Positions 62,325 to 63,021 of a DNA stretch of 63,021 nt are shown piece after piece. A program made the position numbers and the translations under genes. Every line of letters begins with the position of its first letter. The first letter of the stretch is position 1. The notes below the pieces were generated by a model. That model saw nothing but the letters and a program-made list of their open reading frames with translations. It searched no databases and was not told the DNA's origin. The DNA lies in contig CAJUPP010000013.1 in NCBI GenBank assembly GCA_910588325.1, positions 1-63,021 on the forward strand. The letters are read 5' to 3'. Source of the stretch: an uncultured Hungatella sp. GTDB lineage: Bacteria; Bacillota; Clostridia; Lachnospirales; Lachnospiraceae.

Positions 62325-63021
62325 TTAGTTTATTTTTTTAACAGTAAGAGATGCATTGACACCTGATCCTAAAGTCACTCCCACTGCAATCAGAGCGGAA
62401 ATCACCATGTTAATGACCGCACCTGCTGGAAGGCTGACAATCGTGCTTCCGTTTACCAGAGAACCTACTCCAACAGAAAGAACGCGTGAAACAGTGGCTC
62501 CTGGAATGTCTGTGCCATTTGACCGTACCGCTATCGTCACTGTGGTACCTACTGCTACAGATAACGTTGTAGAATAATTAATCTCATAATTGCCGGCGTC
62601 GGTAACCGTGATGCTGTTCGCTGGAATGTAGGTCACTCCGTCGGACGGCATGGCGGACGGCATCGGAATCTGTGTTGTGCCTCCTAATGTCAGATTTAAT
62701 GTCTGTGGGCTTGAACTATATATTCCGCCGTAAGCCGCCAAACCATTTTCCGGGCCGGTTGGACCGGTTGGGCCGGTTGGACCCGTTGGACCCGTTGGGC
62801 CGGTGGCTCCTGCCTCTCCTGCCGGACCTTGCGGCCCCGTCGGACCTGTCGCTCCTGCTACTCCTGCTGGACCTTCCGGACCCGTCGGACCGGTCGCTCC
62901 CGTCGCTCCTGCCGGACCTTGCGGACCCGTCGGACCGGTGGCTCCTGCTACTCCTGCTGGACCTTCCGGACCCGTCGGACCGGTCGCTCCCGTCGCTCCT
63001 GCCACTCCTGCCGGACCTTGC
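62325..63021 (-). CDS. Collagen-like (Gly-Xaa-Yaa) BclA-type spore-surface protein, 5' cut by window
   Basis: The frame is open past the last base, so the N-terminus is outside. The visible part has about 30 Gly-Xaa-Yaa triplets (GATGATGPTGPEGPAG, GPTGPTGPTGPTGP), encoded with a 90-bp internal DNA repeat. A C-terminal domain of about 135 residues (AAYGGIYSSSPQTLNLTLGG, ITVTDAGNYEINYST, ending NASLTVKKIN) resembles the trimeric BclA-C fold. Thr-rich triplets are typical glycosylation sites in exosporium proteins. The gene precedes a matching glycosyltransferase. Confidence 0.9.
   Translation of the reverse strand, partial: QGPAGVAGATGATGPTGPEGPAGVAGATGPTGPQGPAGATGATGPTGPEGPAGVAGATGPTGPQGPAGEAGATGPTGPTGPTGPTGPTGPENGLAAYGGIYSSSPQTLNLTLGGTTQIPMPSAMPSDGVTYIPANSITVTDAGNYEINYSTTLSVAVGTTVTIAVRSNGTDIPGATVSRVLSVGVGSLVNGSTIVSLPAGAVINMVISALIAVGVTLGSGVNASLTVKKIN

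Noticed and set aside
62750..63021. CRISPR-like or satellite repeat at the window end
   Set aside because: The repetition is explained by Gly-Xaa-Yaa codons of the collagen-like protein.

Overview
The window looks like a chromosomal segment of a spore-forming Bacillota, most likely a Lachnospiraceae close to Enterocloster/Clostridium. This is inferred from the Gly-Xaa-Yaa exosporium-type protein, the T-box leader, LoaP-type NusG paralogs heading a polysaccharide operon, consensus sigma-A promoters, and low GC outside the core genes. No 16S or marker gene is present, so the genus is an inference.

Layout. (1) 1-1.6 kb: tail of a GntR/UTRA regulator, then decayed IS110 and IS256 transposase remnants. 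(2) 1.6-22.1 kb, minus strand: a capsule/exopolysaccharide locus. It begins at about 21.8 kb with two tandem LoaP-like antiterminators and a structured leader. Next come an aminotransferase, the initiating sugar-phosphate transferase, two acyltransferases, an ACP/FkbH/VOC module and a LicD/IspD/SDR module. It ends with a strongly AT-rich cassette of glycosyltransferases, polymerase, flippase, a frameshifted acyltransferase and a GT-C-like membrane protein. Upstream of the first antiterminator, 162 bp carrying promoter-like sequences is bracketed by a perfect 29-bp inverted repeat. This has the architecture of an invertible (phase-variable) promoter, and the best promoter matches currently point away from the operon. 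(3) 22.1-24.4 kb: a LacI-family remnant, a 161-bp fold-back element, and an asparaginase. (4) 24.4-36.9 kb: a DUF1835/DUF3658 protein, then a catabolic operon read from 36.7 down to 25.7 kb. The operon has a CUT1 ABC importer without its own ATPase, two poorly characterised glycoside-hydrolase-like proteins, an Fe-dependent alcohol dehydrogenase, a LarA-family protein and an IclR regulator. It has a near-consensus promoter and a palindromic operator. (5) 37-42 kb: a WYL-regulator cluster (VOC, GyrI-like, GNAT-YoaP) ending in a TfoX/serine-recombinase chimera, then RlmD. (6) 42-48.4 kb: prolyl-tRNA deacylase, Xaa-Pro aminopeptidase, dihydrolipoyl dehydrogenase, a HAD phosphatase, and a BASS-family transporter under an isoleucine-type T-box. 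(7) 48.5-53.1 kb: a GatD-like dehydrogenase / PfkB kinase / FGGY kinase operon divergent from its DeoR regulator. (8) 53.1-63 kb: a 109-bp tandem repeat, a chemotaxis receptor, a Tag-DUF1349 fusion with Ogt, a GH51 arabinofuranosidase divergent from an AraC regulator, a DUF4397 repeat protein, and a glycosyltransferase next to a collagen-like spore-surface protein cut by the window end.

How it fits together. Most genes serve envelope construction (capsule and spore-surface glycoprotein) and plant- or host-glycan use, as in a gut commensal. The most interesting reading is a capsule locus with layered control: a putative DNA inversion switch, then dual LoaP antitermination through a leader hairpin, feeding a modular, partly horizontally acquired gene cassette.
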